DNA from: Amylostereum areolatum
Lineage: Eukaryota > Basidiomycota > Agaricomycetes > Russulales > Stereaceae
Length of the DNA: 64,000 bases
Reading direction: 5' to 3'
NCBI GenBank assembly: GCA_012932865.1
Contig: SAXG01000001.1
Coordinates: 2,903,693 to 2,967,692 of the forward strand
Within the stretch, counting starts at the first letter, position 1. The number at the start of each line of letters is the position of its first letter. Of the stretch, positions 22,795 to 33,346 are shown piece after piece. The notes beneath the pieces are model-generated. The model made no database searches. It saw only the letters and a program-made list of their open reading frames with translations, and was not told the origin of the DNA. A program made the translations under genes and the position numbers.

Positions 22795-23200
22795 AAAAGG
22801 GCGTATGTCGGCGACGGTGGCGATGGTATTGTTAATGGTGTTGGCGAGGCGCAATTCGGTCGGCTTCACCTTTATCAGAACCTTGGAAGGATCAGCATAG
22901 AGAAAAAAAGAAGGCGAGACACGCACGTATTGTGGGAGTTTCATCGCAACCTGGTTCTTCGCGGCCTCACCGACGAGACACTCGCTATCGGACGAGACGT
23001 CGGACGGTATGGTGTGGTTACCCTGGGAAGCCCGCAACCGCGCCTGTAAAGCGACAAACCCAAGGAGGGGCGTATCGCCATGGACGGACTTCAAGGGTGG
23101 ACAGATCTTGGTCTCGACGATGCCGAGGTTACAGACCTTGATCTCAGTCTCCCCTTCGAGCACATATTGGTGCTGGTGGAATGTTGGTATCGTTGCCTAA
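22795..23200 (-). CDS. Unrecognised exons upstream of the PPR gene
   Basis: Two minus-strand exons have clear protein character. The first starts after a TTAG acceptor at about 23201 (TIPTFHQHQYVLEGETEIKV) and runs to LPQYV at about 22927. A short intron (GTGCGT...CCAAG) leads to VLIKVKPTELRLANTINNT. They may be 5' exons of the PPR gene or a separate gene remnant; a further intron would be needed near 22795. No domain recognised. Confidence 0.4.
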
Positions 23201-23399
23201 GGACTTGAAAAGCCTTGCTTTTGGAGACCGTATGCGGCGGAAGGCAGAAAGAAGGGGTGAGAGGCAAGGGTTGATGCAGATGTCGAGAGGGCCGACGTCG
23301 AAGGGAACATTGAGCGTCGACGACTCGACACGGACGTCGAGGGCGACGAAGCGCCGAAGCGCCGAAGCGGATGTCGGACATATACAGAATAAGACTTAT

Positions 23400-23551
23400 T
23401 TGCGCGGAATAAATCAGCATTTATTAACTTCACAATGCTGCATATACAATTCCAAATGTGGGGCGGTGTGTAAGCAGATATGTGCTCCTTCGCGCGGAAT
23501 GTGAACTCCTTCACGCGGAATTATAATTTCGCATCATTTGGACCGCCATAG
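23400..23551 (-). repeat. Right inverted repeat of element 1 with subterminal units
   Basis: Read on the minus strand it begins CTATGGCGGTCCAAATGATG and continues with AATTATAATTCCGCG. It then has two units of the pattern ATTCCGCG(C/T)GAAGGAG, and further AATTC-containing units. The subterminal units differ from the left end (ATTCCACACAAG), as if the arrays evolved separately. Confidence 0.6.
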
Positions 23552-23944
23552 AATCCGCGTGCCATGTGAGTTCATTTGGGGACTGACACGGATAATTTCG
23601 GTGCGTCACCGTCCCATCGCACGTACTGCGTTGCATTGAATTCGCTATGCTCTATACAGAAACTGAAACCACCAACTGAATCGGCACCGGACATACTCAA
23701 TTCACACGGCGTATGATTCTAGCAAGCGCCAGGGGGGAGTACTGTTTCGGGTCGTGCTACTTACTGTGGAAGGCCTACCATGGAAGGTACGATCCCGACA
23801 ATCCCTGTGCCATTCAGCATCCCTGTATCTTCCGATATGAACTTTTTCATGACTTTCTAAATCCGGAAACCTCCTCACCAATGTCCGCCACAAGACATTA
23901 CGTCTCCCTTGTAGCTCTCTTCCGAGAGTGTGTCGAGCTCGAAA

Positions 23945-24588
23945 ATTTACAATGCCGGGTCGGTCGTCGCTGTCACGGAGCTCGCCCCAACGCACCCTAT
24001 CTCGGTCTTGCGCTCAACTTCTCGGTCTTCTACTACGAAATCCTCAACTCCCCCGATCGTACGTGCATTCGACGAGGTCGTTTCGAGAGACTTGTCCACG
24101 GAGTCCTTGTGCCCTCCCCCGGTCGCGAACTCGGCGAGGTAACGGTGGTAGTCGTCCATCTGATGAAAAAAGGAAACAACTCAGCAATGGTGATCGTATG
24201 GAGGATCGGATACATATGTACATCTTGTGGTTGAAGACCTTGGACTCACCGGTGGCCGCCAAGGGAATGAGGTCCTTGTTATGCACGTCGAAAATGTCCT
24301 TGCGAATCTTGGCAAGCTGGCTCTCAACTATAGGATGGGGGAGACGATACGCCAGGACGCACTGCGGGGACCGATCACGTTCTCGTACGCGACGGAGAGG
24401 ATGTTGCGCTCCTCCACGGCAAGCTCCCAGTCGGAGCAAGCCACGCACTTCACGCTTCACGTTCTCGACCGAGTGATAAATCAGAATGTTAAGCGATAGC
24501 ACGAGACGGTAGGATATGCACCCTCATGGCGATCTGCCTGCCCAGCGAGCTTGATGAGGTAGACGTAATCTTCGCGGGACCCAGTCAT
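23945..24588 (-). pseudogene. 14-3-3 protein pseudogene with an internal inversion
   Basis: 14-3-3 proteins are dimeric phosphoserine-binding adaptors. On the minus strand the family start is clear: ATG 24588-24586 with MTGSREDYVYLIKLAGQADR, then [40 protein letters not shown], and DDYHRYLAEFATG ending about 24105 (KDSVDKSLE). The next part of the family, VVAVTELAPTHPI and LGLALNFSVFYYEILNSPDR, is present at about 23960-24060 but on the plus strand, so the segment is inverted relative to the 5' half. Inside that segment there is also a frameshift between THPI and LGLAL. Further damage affects the second exon, where the conserved GARRASWR region is unrecognisable. Introns partly preserved (near 24520 and 24190). 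The family call is very strong. Confidence 0.85.
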
Positions 24589-24599
24589 CTAAAGGGGAG

Positions 24600-25621
24600 G
24601 TGCCGATGTGATAAGTCACGGTGGCACGTTCGAAGCCACCAAGGGACGCATCCTCGACGTGAATGACGTAGGGTAACTGTAGATAGGTTTGGAAAAGGAG
24701 AAGAATGGTGAGTAAGAGGGCGGGGACGACGGCGGGAGCGGGACAAAACGCACTGGGGAAGGGCCCAAGGGGGAGGGTCGACATGCAGCTACAAAACCAG
24801 GAACGGTTAGCCGATCTGAATGACGCCGGCGACGACGAGAGGCTTCCTGCATCGTGATTGAGTACCTGCCCGAAGTTGGCGAAGTCAGTCTGAGGAGGAT
24901 ACTTAAGCATAAGTAACATTGAAACTAGAAAGGACCTAAGTACTATCCTCGATGAACTGCGGCCAAGATCTGTTGGTTGTCTTCACAAAGTCAACCCGCA
25001 GAGCTCCTATGTAGGCGATCCAGGTAACATTGGACCATGTATCGGTAGCAAAAGAGTAGAACTTGCTTGGTTTACTTCGCTTCAGGAGCATGCAGAGGTG
25101 TGTACCATGAGCTCCTCGGTCGCGGCGGGGGGACATCCGCCGCGATCTCCTTCTCGGCCTCGATCGCGCTAACGACCAGCATCCTGTCGACGTCGCCGAC
25201 CTTGACCAGCTTGCTCATCGCGGAGCCCCGTTATACGGATTGTGAATGGGATAGCACACGATAGCGAGGAAGAAGGGGGATGTGGCTGGACGGGAGAAGA
25301 AGGGGATATCGGGGTTGAGATCGTTGAGTGCAGAACGATGTTCAAGGACGTACCCCGTTTAATTCATACCCAAACACGCGCCGCGGCGTCCGTCCCTCGT
25401 CCCCTCCGCACTAGGCATCCCTTCATCCACCGCGTTCCTACGCCGGCGCTCAAATGCGTGTTCAGCGAGTCGATATAGGTGTAATCTTAGAGTTGGGAAG
25501 CATGGAGCGTGAGCACGGAAAGGGACGTTGGCGAGCAAGTTCAGTTTCGAACAAGGTCAAGGGTCTGGAATAACGTACATCGGTACCCAAGGGAAGGACG
25601 GCGTGCGAGCCTCGATGCATT
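24600..25621. other. Gene-poor spacer between elements 1 and 2
   Basis: A minus-strand frame from 25220 (MSKLVKVGDVDRMLVVSAIE) and the one just upstream look weakly protein-like but cannot be built into a gene. The left flank of element 2 (CCCATT, 25622-25627) ends this segment. Confidence 0.3.
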
Positions 25622-25627
25622 CCCATT

Positions 25628-25745
25628 TATGGCGGTCGAGACGTTGCAAAATTCCCACCCGAACTTTCGCCGCGTCAAAACTCTTTTCGTCACAACTTCA
25701 AACCTTTTCGTCACATCTTTCACTCCCGAAAACTTTTCGTCCCGC
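25628..25745 (+). repeat. Left inverted repeat of element 2
   Basis: Aligns base by base with the reverse complement of 33218-33346: shared blocks include CGAACTTTCGCCGCGTCAAA, TTTTCGTCACAACTTCAA and TTTCACTCCCGAAAACTTT. Confidence 0.65.
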
Positions 25746-25949
25746 ATTTATTTCCCAATACATCTTTTTACTGCACATATATTTACGTTCTTGTGGCTCA
25801 CGCGTCACGCGTCACCAACTCCGTAGGTCATGGTATCGATTTCCGGCCCCTTCCGAGATTGGATCGGGACCCCCTTCAATTCTGTTGGATTTTGCGGGAT
25901 CCCTGCTTCACGCCTTAAAAGACTGTGCGCGCGGAGGGCGACTGACTTG

Positions 25950-27550
25950 ACGGATATATGTACCGTGAAATGAGGACGTGTCGATAGTAGAGGCCTGGTT
26001 GAATGAGGGATTGTGGAGAATGGGGGGAGGGGAGCGGAACCGGAGTGTTGGGGTGAGCGCCGAGGCCCGGAGACCCTAACCCAATCCGGACGTTGTTCTC
26101 ACGCTACTCGGTTGTGCCTGCCTGGCATCGGATGCCAACCCGCTCTCGCCGTTGACGATGACAACGAGAGCTGCTGGTCATCGACGCGCTCAACGTCGAG
26201 CCCGTCGAGCTCATAGTCCCCGACGCGCAGGCACAGCGGCGTCCCTGACGTCTCTGATGCCTTCCACACCCTAACTCTCCCCTGATCCCTCTCGTTTTCT
26301 TCTACGTCCCCACCCCCGTTTCCATCAACCACCACCGACGCGCTCGTCCGCACCTTACTGCAGGAAATGCTCGCGCTTCACCTCTCCTCCGTCATCTGGC
26401 CCAAATCCCTCGTACGTCCTTCCCCTCCCCCCATCCGCGTCTCCGCCGCCGCTCATGTCCGTGCCCGCCCCAGCATGAATACGCCCCCGTAAGGTGTCTG
26501 CCCTCGCGAACCTGTCCACCCTGAACGAGCCCCGTCCGCGTTTAAGGCGACCCTCCGTGTTGCACCGTGCGGCGCACGCGCACACATGGCAAGTCGCGTA
26601 CCTCCCGCGCGCGGATGCGCTGACGACTTTGCGCCTGTCCCGAGGCGGTCGTCTCGTGGGGTAAGCGAAGGCGAAAAGAGATCCCTGGTGAGCGTTGAAG
26701 ACCACAGAGCGGGATGGCGTACTGACCACGTTCTGCCGCGTCCGCAATCCCACACACTTGCACAGCCCCCGGTCCGTCGCCGTGTGCGTCCTTGCTGCAG
26801 GTTGCGTCGCGGAGGGGGAAGAGAGGTCGGCTCGGAGGTCATCAAGTCGGGCTTGTCGACGGTCAGTACAAGATCGATGATGCGCGGTTGAACCCTCACC
26901 GCCCCCGACCTGCCCTCGGCGCGTTCGCCGCCCTCATCGTGACCGCCGCCCTCGTCTCACCCTCGTCTCGCCCTCGTCCTGCCCTGTGGTCCTCGTTTCA
27001 CCCACGACCTGCCTTCAGCGTGTCCACCGCCCCGCCCTGCCACCCTCGTCGTAACGGCCGCCCCTGGACGCGCCTTGAGCAAGTCGATCTTCCGCCGTCC
27101 CCAAGCCACGTTGGTACGCGACCCCCTGTGTCCCCGCGTGCGCCGCACGATGGGACGTAGAGGGCCGCGTTATACACCAGCAAGCCTATAGATGTGGAGG
27201 GCCGCAGCTCTGGTGAGGATGTACGCTATGTGCCAAATACATACTTTAGTCCTTGGGATAGTTTATATATTCACACCATCATGTACTAGCAGGAATACAA
27301 ACAAATGTTGTGGCAAGGAGCGGGGACACGACACATGGGTCTATGAACGTGATCGAACGAAAAAAAGAAACAAGACCCATCCCCGAACAAGTTCATATCT
27401 ATGACCTTCTTCCAACCACCCAAGCCCTCCCAGCTGGTGCCCTTCGTGCTGACACTGGCATTATTCATGAGAATGGCAACCTAAAGGAAGGTGTGAGATC
27501 GCCCGGGCATGTGAGCGCACCGGACGAGTGCACAAACGGGGCCTCAAGCC
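25950..27550. other. GC-rich sequence without a recognisable gene
   Basis: Many frames stay open on both strands because of base composition. None shows conserved motifs, and splice signals are not consistent. Contains one patch (GHQVGLVDGQYKID, about 26840-26880) with weak protein character. Confidence 0.35.
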
Positions 27551-27559
27551 CTCACCTCA

Positions 27560-28440
27560 CCCCAGGCTTTGTACACGCGATCGCGCAGACATTCGATGTT
27601 GGCCAGGTTGGAGACGTCTGTGGGGCACGTGAGGACGCGAGGACATTGGCCTCGCCATGCGCATTGGAGAGCTCTGCACCGAGCGTGGTGAGCACGGCGG
27701 CGTCGACGTCATTTGGTTCGGCATGTTGGGAAGCTTGGTCTCCGTGTTCATGTTGTAGTTCCACAAGACTGCATGATAGACCGTCAGTGCCATGCCCGCA
27801 GAGAAGAAAATTGGAAGGAGCTTACTCATCGAGTAGTTAGCCTGAACGAACGTCTTTCCGGAAGGCATGAGGTAGCTCAAAGTGTACGAGTTGAGGCCAG
27901 ACATCTTGACCATGAAGTTCATGACCTGGGGCTCGCCGCCGAGGAAGGGGTGAAACTCGAACATGGGGCTGGAACCGCCGCCAGAGTACACAGGATCAGT
28001 GTTAGTAGTTCCTGTTGATGTAACCGCCGGAAGATAAACCACCGATGATAGCGACCGAACCGTCAGCTCGAGCCTAGGCGGCAGGATACCAGCGCGCGCT
28101 AGACATCTGAAGACCGTTTGTTGGGAGAGTTGTACCAGTCGCATTCGGGGCTGTCGACGGAACCTTTACAGGGAGTAATGATATGGATGGCCTTAACGCC
28201 GCTGTAGGTTTGATAGGTGGGATTGAATACCATCGTTGAACCCGCCGCCGAGTTGTCTCTGCCGGGATCAACGGCAAATTTCTACAGGGGGATGTGAGGG
28301 CTACCAAAGAAACACAAGGGCAGGACGACGGACCATTATAGCGCTAATGAGTGTCTTCAACCTCTACAATGGAACCAGCCTTTTGCTGGGCAAGTGCGGC
28401 GGGGGCCGTAGCCTTCGGCAACCTTCATGCCTATCCTGCG
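27560..28440 (-). pseudogene. Glyoxal oxidase / copper-radical oxidase pseudogene
   Basis: These secreted copper enzymes make hydrogen peroxide for lignin-degrading peroxidases. Minus-strand pieces in order: LAQQKAGSIVEV (about 28410), STMVFNPTYQTYSGVKAIHI and CDWYNSPNKR (28230-28115), MSSARWYPAA (about 28105), ADGSVAIIGG (28065), YINRNY, TNTDPVYSGGGSSPMFEF (about 28005), MNFMVKMSGLNSYTLSYLMPSGK (about 27930), then after an intron LWNYNMNTETKLPNMPNQ (about 27765). An in-frame TAG at 28076-28074 and a frameshift near 28015 interrupt the conserved kelch-type region. The C-terminal DUF1929 domain with copper ligands is absent. The 5' end, including the signal peptide, is also incomplete. Confidence 0.8.
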
Positions 28441-28639
28441 CGAGGCGAGGTGTTTGATCAGCCGGGTGCTGGGGAAAGTGTGGTAGGTTGGAGTTACTTT
28501 GCCAGCTCGCATGGGGCGGTGCATCCGATGCCCAGTGATGATGGTGTCGCGGCCGGTGTGGAGGTTGGGGTACATGTCATGATCGATGGGGACCGCGGGG
28601 TTGGTTTTGAATGGGGTCATCGGCGAACGGAGCGGGGAC

Positions 28640-29630
28640 TTGAAGAGCGGGGTTTGGAGAGGAGCGTAGATGTTGAGGGTGATGAAGACATGGCGATGGC
28701 GGCATCCGACAGGTGCGTGATTTTCACGCGAAGGACGCGGAGCAGTTCCACCGTCATCTTCTGCCCGTCAGGCGCCAGCGTGGCGGACGTGCCGCCGCTG
28801 TCGTTGGTGTGCATGCGCCACATGACGCTCGCCTGTACGTTGATCTCATCCTGGAGCAGGACCTGCTTCCGCCCATTGGTGAGCCGGATCCCGCACTTGA
28901 ACGAGGTGCTGTGGGACGGCGTTCGCGTTAGTGAGCCCACCCCCGCTACACGAGAAAGCACGAAAAGACGTACATGTTGAAATACGCGCTGGTGAGGTCG
29001 GCGCCGTCGAGTCCGACGGGACGTCGTAGACCGTGCTCGACCCCTGCGCCTCGCCCGTGGTGTCGTGCGAGACCGTGGGCACGGCCAGAACGTTCTGGTT
29101 CCCAGCGTCGACAATGATTGTGTTCTGCCCCTCGGTGCGCTTGCGGCAATACAGCCACTGCGTGGCGTCTTGTGCGTCGCTCGTGAAGTAGTCGAGCGAG
29201 TTGTGGTCGCCCAAGCCGAGCTCGCCCGCCCAGCGCGTGCCCAGCGCGTTGAGCACAAAGTCGCCGCAGTCGAGGTCATTGTGTGTCTGGTGGCCCTTCA
29301 TCGTGACGTAGAGCGCGTTGGTGTCCGTCCAGCTGCTCCGCATCGAGCCCCACTGGTCTGTCGAGTTGTCGAAGAAGTGGTCGAGGAACACGCCGTCCCA
29401 GAACGCGCCCTGCATCGCGGGGTTATACCAGAACATGCTCCACGGCTCCGGGGCATCGTGCTAGTCGCGCTGGAAGAGCGAGAAGAGCGGGGTGTTGTAC
29501 TGGTCCCCGAGGAAGAGCATGCTGTTGGCCGTCGTCGAGAACTTGTTGGATTCGTGGTCGCCGTAGTTGAAGAGCGAGGTCAGGCCGGTGACGTACATGT
29601 GGTACAGGCCCGAGGGGGGACCGGGGGACA
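28640..29630 (-). pseudogene. Heparinase II/III-like polysaccharide lyase pseudogene
   Basis: Family members cleave uronic-acid polysaccharides by beta-elimination. On the minus strand: YHMYVTGLTSLFNYGDHESN and LFLGDQYNTPLFSLFQRD (29610-29464), in-frame TAG at 29463-29461, then the same frame resumes with DAPEPWSMFWYNP, DNSTDQWGSMRSSWTD, the conserved GHQTHNDLDCGDFVLNALG, RWAGELGLGDHNSLDYF and NTIIVDAGNQN down to about 29000. A frameshift precedes ADLTSAYFNMY; a 60-odd-bp intron follows and the next exon (28932-28690) has RLTNGRKQVLLQDEIN and VMWRMHTND. The C-terminal end is not recognisable and the N-terminal half of the enzyme is missing. The premature stop and the frameshift make this a pseudogene. 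Confidence 0.75.
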
Positions 29631-29689
29631 GCAGGGTGGGAAGGGGGGACAGAGGGGAGATGGCGAGGGGGGCCGTGGCGCCCGCCAGC

Positions 29690-30810
29690 TCGCATTCGCA
29701 CCCGCGCTCGCCCAGCCCCCATGCCCGCGCGACGCGCAAGCAGCGTCGGCGTGGCGTGAAGCCCGGGGGTGGCGAGAGGACGAGGGGATGGCCGTGTTGA
29801 GGGAGGGCACGGGGAGGGGGCAACGCGCTGGCACCCGGTGAGCGCCGTTAGATGCGGGAAGGCGGGGCGCTGACGGAGGCGAGAAGCGGCGTGGCGCCGC
29901 TGGATGCCATGCATTGCGCCGAGCATGCACTCACTTGCCTGCGCCCACCCGTTTATCCACACCCTTTGCCTACACGCGCTCACTCAGCCGTCTTCATTCG
30001 CTCGCTGGCCCACACGTGTGCCGCATACATACGGACGGCCGTCCGGGCGCGCATGTGTGCGTGCGAATGTGGCCCCGGCCGCAAAGCACGTACACGCCTA
30101 GCGCACGTACCCGCGCGACGCGCGAGCAACGGCGGCCAGGCGTGTGGCTTGGGGATGCTGGGACGGGCGCGCAGGGGGCGAGAACAGGGAGCGGAGGAAG
30201 AGGACGTCGAAAAAGAGGTGGGGGAAGAGCGCGAGGAGAGAGGCTGGGGGGAGAGGACCAGGGCGAGGGGCAATGGGGCGATGCGCTGGTAGCTACGGAG
30301 CGTCTTTGGACACGAAAGGTGGCCGTGGAAGGTCGAGAGGCGTCGGCGCAGGCGCTTTGGCGTCGCTGTTCCGTTGAGCGTCGTGGGAGACCGGGGGGTG
30401 GGAAGGAGGGAGGGAGGTGGTGGTAGAGGAGGAGGAAGGAACGAGATGGCAGGAAAAATGCGACTTCCCAATTGGGGTCGCGTCTCGGCAGTTGCCGAAC
30501 GTCGAGCTCGCCGTGCGCGACGCTGCGCTCGCTCCCACCTCTTGCATCCAAAGACGCTCGCCAGCGTGGCAGCACCCCCCTCTCCTGCCCTCCTTGATGC
30601 TCCTGGGACGCCAATCCCTTATTGATCCCCTCGACGACTGCTTTCCCGCTCTCCTGTTCCACTCTCTCCCGCTCACACCCTGCGTCCCCTCAGCCACACG
30701 CCAGGCTGCCGTTGCTCACGCGTCGTGCGAGCACGTGCACTGGGCGTGTACCCATTGTGCGGTCAGGGCTGCGTACATGTGCGCGTGGCGGGCGAGCACG
30801 GGCGGATGGC
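29690..30810. repeat. Three diverged copies of a GC-rich motif, two direct and one inverted
   Basis: A segment reading CGACGCG(C/T)GAGCAACGGC is found near 30114-30131 (plus), in shorter form near 29720-29750 (plus), and inverted near 30700-30730. The second and third copies align over roughly 100 bp at about 75 percent by eye, and in one frame all three encode a similar peptide (LLARRAGT). No function assigned. Confidence 0.4.
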
Positions 30811-31439
30811 GGAGCGTGCGTGCAGGAGGGTGGGGCGTGCAAGCGTGTGCAGATGGTAGTGTGCAGTGGTGCGTATGGATGGTGGTGCATGCGCACGTGT
30901 AGGGCTGCAGACGAGACGAGCACGGACATGAACGGGTCCCCTGCCCCCTGCCCCCTTCTCCCGTTCCCACCGTCGCAGTCCGAGATGCATACTGGAACCG
31001 CGCGAGGTGAGTACATGCACTCTCAGCGCTGTCGACATCGCTCACCTCATCCGTCCAGTGCACCGGGGTCTTTCTGCACCACCCATCGCCCGGACGCAAA
31101 CTCGGAGGGGCGTCGTGGTGCGCAGAGATTGGCCGCTGATCTCGTCTGCCGCGCCGTTCCGCCCCTCATTATCCCATCTCCGCATTCTCGCGGCCATCTT
31201 CTGCAACGACGTAGTCAACGCAAAGTCTCAAAAATTGCAGAAACCGGCGTACATTCCCAACGGTGTTCCGCCCATGCATGGTAAAGGGAGTACCCGCTGT
31301 TTGCGCGTGCCGCGCTCTGAGGGGAACAGTGGAATGGAGGGGAGGGTGCGGTGGGGACAGCTACACAACAGGCAAAGGTGAGTCACGCATATCTCCACAG
31401 CATCGCGAACACTCACCTCGTCCACATCTCCGCCCGCAG

Positions 31440-32210
31440 CGCAAACGTCGTTTGTGACGCCGGCGCTCCCTCCTCTCCCTCCCCCCACGCACCCGACAGT
31501 GCACGCGCCACGCGAACGACGGCGTACACGCGTGCATCGCACGTGGCGACACCGTCGTTCGCGTCCAACAGCATGTCTGCGGGAATCGCGTTCGCATTCG
31601 GAGGCCTGAAACACGACAAAGAAAAGGTCAGCATCCGTGCCGTTCTCACCCGCGCTCGCATTCACCATGTCTGTATGCAGGACGTCTGTCATGGTGTCCG
31701 TGCGCCTGCCTCCCATCCCGTCGACGCGATGTCGACGGGTGCACTATTCTCATCTGCTGGGGGCGGGGTGGTCCGCTCGCCGCGGGGCCTGGATCTCGAA
31801 ATTTCGAGGTCCTTTTGAAGGCCATTTTGCGTCCGCAGCACCCTTTCAGGTGGCGGGGTAAGCAGGCGCGGGGGACGGGATGAGATGTGGCGTGGCGAAG
31901 CCATGCCGTGGGAAGTAACCTGAGACGAAGCTGGTGAGCACGAACCCGGCCGATGTACTAAAGTAAAACTCACCATTCCACGTCCCATGCTCGGGAATGT
32001 CACCGCCTACAACCCTCCCCCCCCACAGCTACTCGTACGTGTTCACGCATTCACGTGTTCGCGTTCGCATTCCATATACCATGCTGGCTGAATGCGACCG
32101 ATGGTAGCATGACGTGCGGAGCACGCGTGTACGACGTCGGTCGCGTGGCAAGTGGGTTTGACGGAACGGACACGGCGGGGGTTGAGTACGTTGGGGGAAC
32201 ACGACGGAAG
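31440..32210. repeat. Diverged inverted repeat encoding a shared peptide
   Basis: The minus strand at about 31600-31480 and the plus strand at about 32060-32190 both translate to a peptide of the form DG(V/S)(A/M)TC(D/G)ARVYxVxRVA. The pair looks like two copies of one coding fragment in opposite orientation; the source gene is not recognised. Confidence 0.4.
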
Positions 32211-32329
32211 GGGGGAAGACGGAAGGGGGGGAAGGGGATCAAAAGTAAGTAGTGCCATACCAGGCCCACCTCGCCACCTCGTCGCTCGGCATTGGGGCGT
32301 TGGGCGTGTTTGTTTTAGAGAGCGTGCGC

Positions 32330-32800
32330 TTATCGGCGAAGGTGGAGAAGGTGACGGAGACATGTAATCGCGTTCTGAGGGCATTAATGAAGGTGTTGAG
32401 ACGTGGACTAGGAAAGGGCGTAGTAGGCGATGAAGGTGTCGAGACGGGGACTGGGAAAGGGCGTAAGCGATGAAGGTGTCAAGACGCGAGCACGTTGGGG
32501 GTAGCACGACGGAGAACACGACAGAGGGGGGAAGAGGGACCCACCATCCATTCATTCTCGTCCTCCTCCACACTCGTCGTGGGGTTGGGCATTTTCGCGC
32601 GTTGGGGTGGTTGATGAGTGACGAAGGTGACGGAGACATGGAGCCGCGTTCTGCAGGGCGGAAGGTTGTCGAGATGCGGGCGGTCGGGCTTGAAGATTGG
32701 GCGCGCTGGCGAAGGTGACGGAGACATGAAGCCGCGTTCTGTGTAGGGTGTAAGTGATGAAGGTGTCGAGACGGGAACACAGAGAACTTACGGTGTTCGT
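32330..32800 (-). repeat. Degenerate tandem copies of a Pho80-type cyclin fragment
   Basis: Four related units lie in tandem on the minus strand. The best (about 32780-32700) reads RLDTFITYTLHRTRLHVSVTF, nearly the start of the cyclin box seen at 15.07 kb. Others, near 32730-32620, 32480-32430 and 32410-32335, keep the DNA signature GGTGACGGAGACATG (VSVTF) or GATGAAGGTGTCGAGACG (RLDTFI) but are frameshifted. None can make a cyclin. Confidence 0.6.
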
Positions 32801-33147
32801 GTGCGTCGCGGGACATTTGGGGGGAAGAGGTCGCCGCGACCGGTCGGGATCTTGAAGATCGGGCGCGCGCGAATTGGTCTGGTCGGCAAGCCGTCGGCAG
32901 GCGGGATCGGGAAGGTGGCAGGCGGCAGAGGGCGAACGGAGGGGAACGAGCGGACGGCGGGAAACGACGGGAGGGGGGGAGGGCGACGAAAAGATCAGAG
33001 ACATGGTGAGCGGGGTCCGCGCACGGTCGCAGCGGACGAGAGCGACCGAAGACACGACCGATGACGTCGGCGCGGAGGTCACGCGGTCGTGGGAATCCGA
33101 GACCGCAAATTGCCCGCCGCGGGGACCGCAAACGGGGGAGAAGAAGT

Positions 33148-33346
33148 GTAAGATAGATAGATAGATAATACATAGTGGGAAATGGATGGAGGAAGAGTTC
33201 TCGGGAGGGACGGGATGGAAAGTTTTCGGGAGTGAAAAATGTTACGAAAAGGTTGAAGTTGTGACGAAAAAGTTTTGACGCGGCGGAAAGAGTTTTGACG
33301 CGGCGAAAGTTCGGGCGGTATTTTTGCAACGTCTCGACCGCCATAG
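33148..33346 (-). repeat. Right inverted repeat of element 2, with adjacent AGAT microsatellite
   Basis: Inverted copy of 25628-25745. An (AGAT)n run of about 20 bp lies at its inner edge (33148-33170). Confidence 0.6.

Larger units (their letters stand above)
13986..23551. mobile_element. Large inverted-repeat-bounded element 1 with gene cargo (9.57 kb)
   Basis: The left end begins TATGGCGGTCCAAATGATGC at 13986. The right end, read on the minus strand from 23550, starts with the same 20 bases; about 38 of the first 39 bases match, after which both ends carry different arrays of short AATTCC-type subterminal repeats. The base pattern at the right end is CCATAG, followed by AATCC (23552-23556), which also precedes the left end (13981-13985): a candidate 5-bp target duplication. 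Inside lie a cyclin pseudogene, an AT-hook gene, a 703-aa gene and a PPR gene. No transposase was recognised, so it would be non-autonomous. The superfamily cannot be assigned. An alternative is two independent short elements of one family that landed in opposite orientation. Confidence 0.5.
25628..33346. mobile_element. Large inverted-repeat-bounded element 2 with gene cargo (7.72 kb)
   Basis: The left end starts TATGGCGGTCGAGACGTTGC at 25628 and the right end is its reverse complement ending CCATAG at 33346. The inverted repeats are about 120-130 bp and clearly alignable; the right copy carries an extra internal unit of about 18 bp (CCGCCGCGTCAAAACTTT). CCCATT flanks both ends (25622-25627 and 33347-33352), a candidate 6-bp target duplication. 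The first ten bases are identical to those of element 1, and the right end has the same extra G. Contents: decayed glyoxal oxidase and heparinase-like genes, several diverged internal repeats, and fragments of the cyclin gene. No transposase seen. Confidence 0.5.

Noticed and set aside
24060..24115. Plus-strand peptide AFDEVVSRDLSTES as continuation of the inverted 14-3-3 segment
   Set aside because: It resembles the next 14-3-3 helix, but the same bases on the minus strand encode the well-supported KDSVDKSLE part; the plus-strand match is short and may be chance.
28846..29841. Long plus-strand frame of 258 codons at 29065-29841
   Set aside because: Antisense to the heparinase-like gene, whose conserved motifs fix the coding strand.
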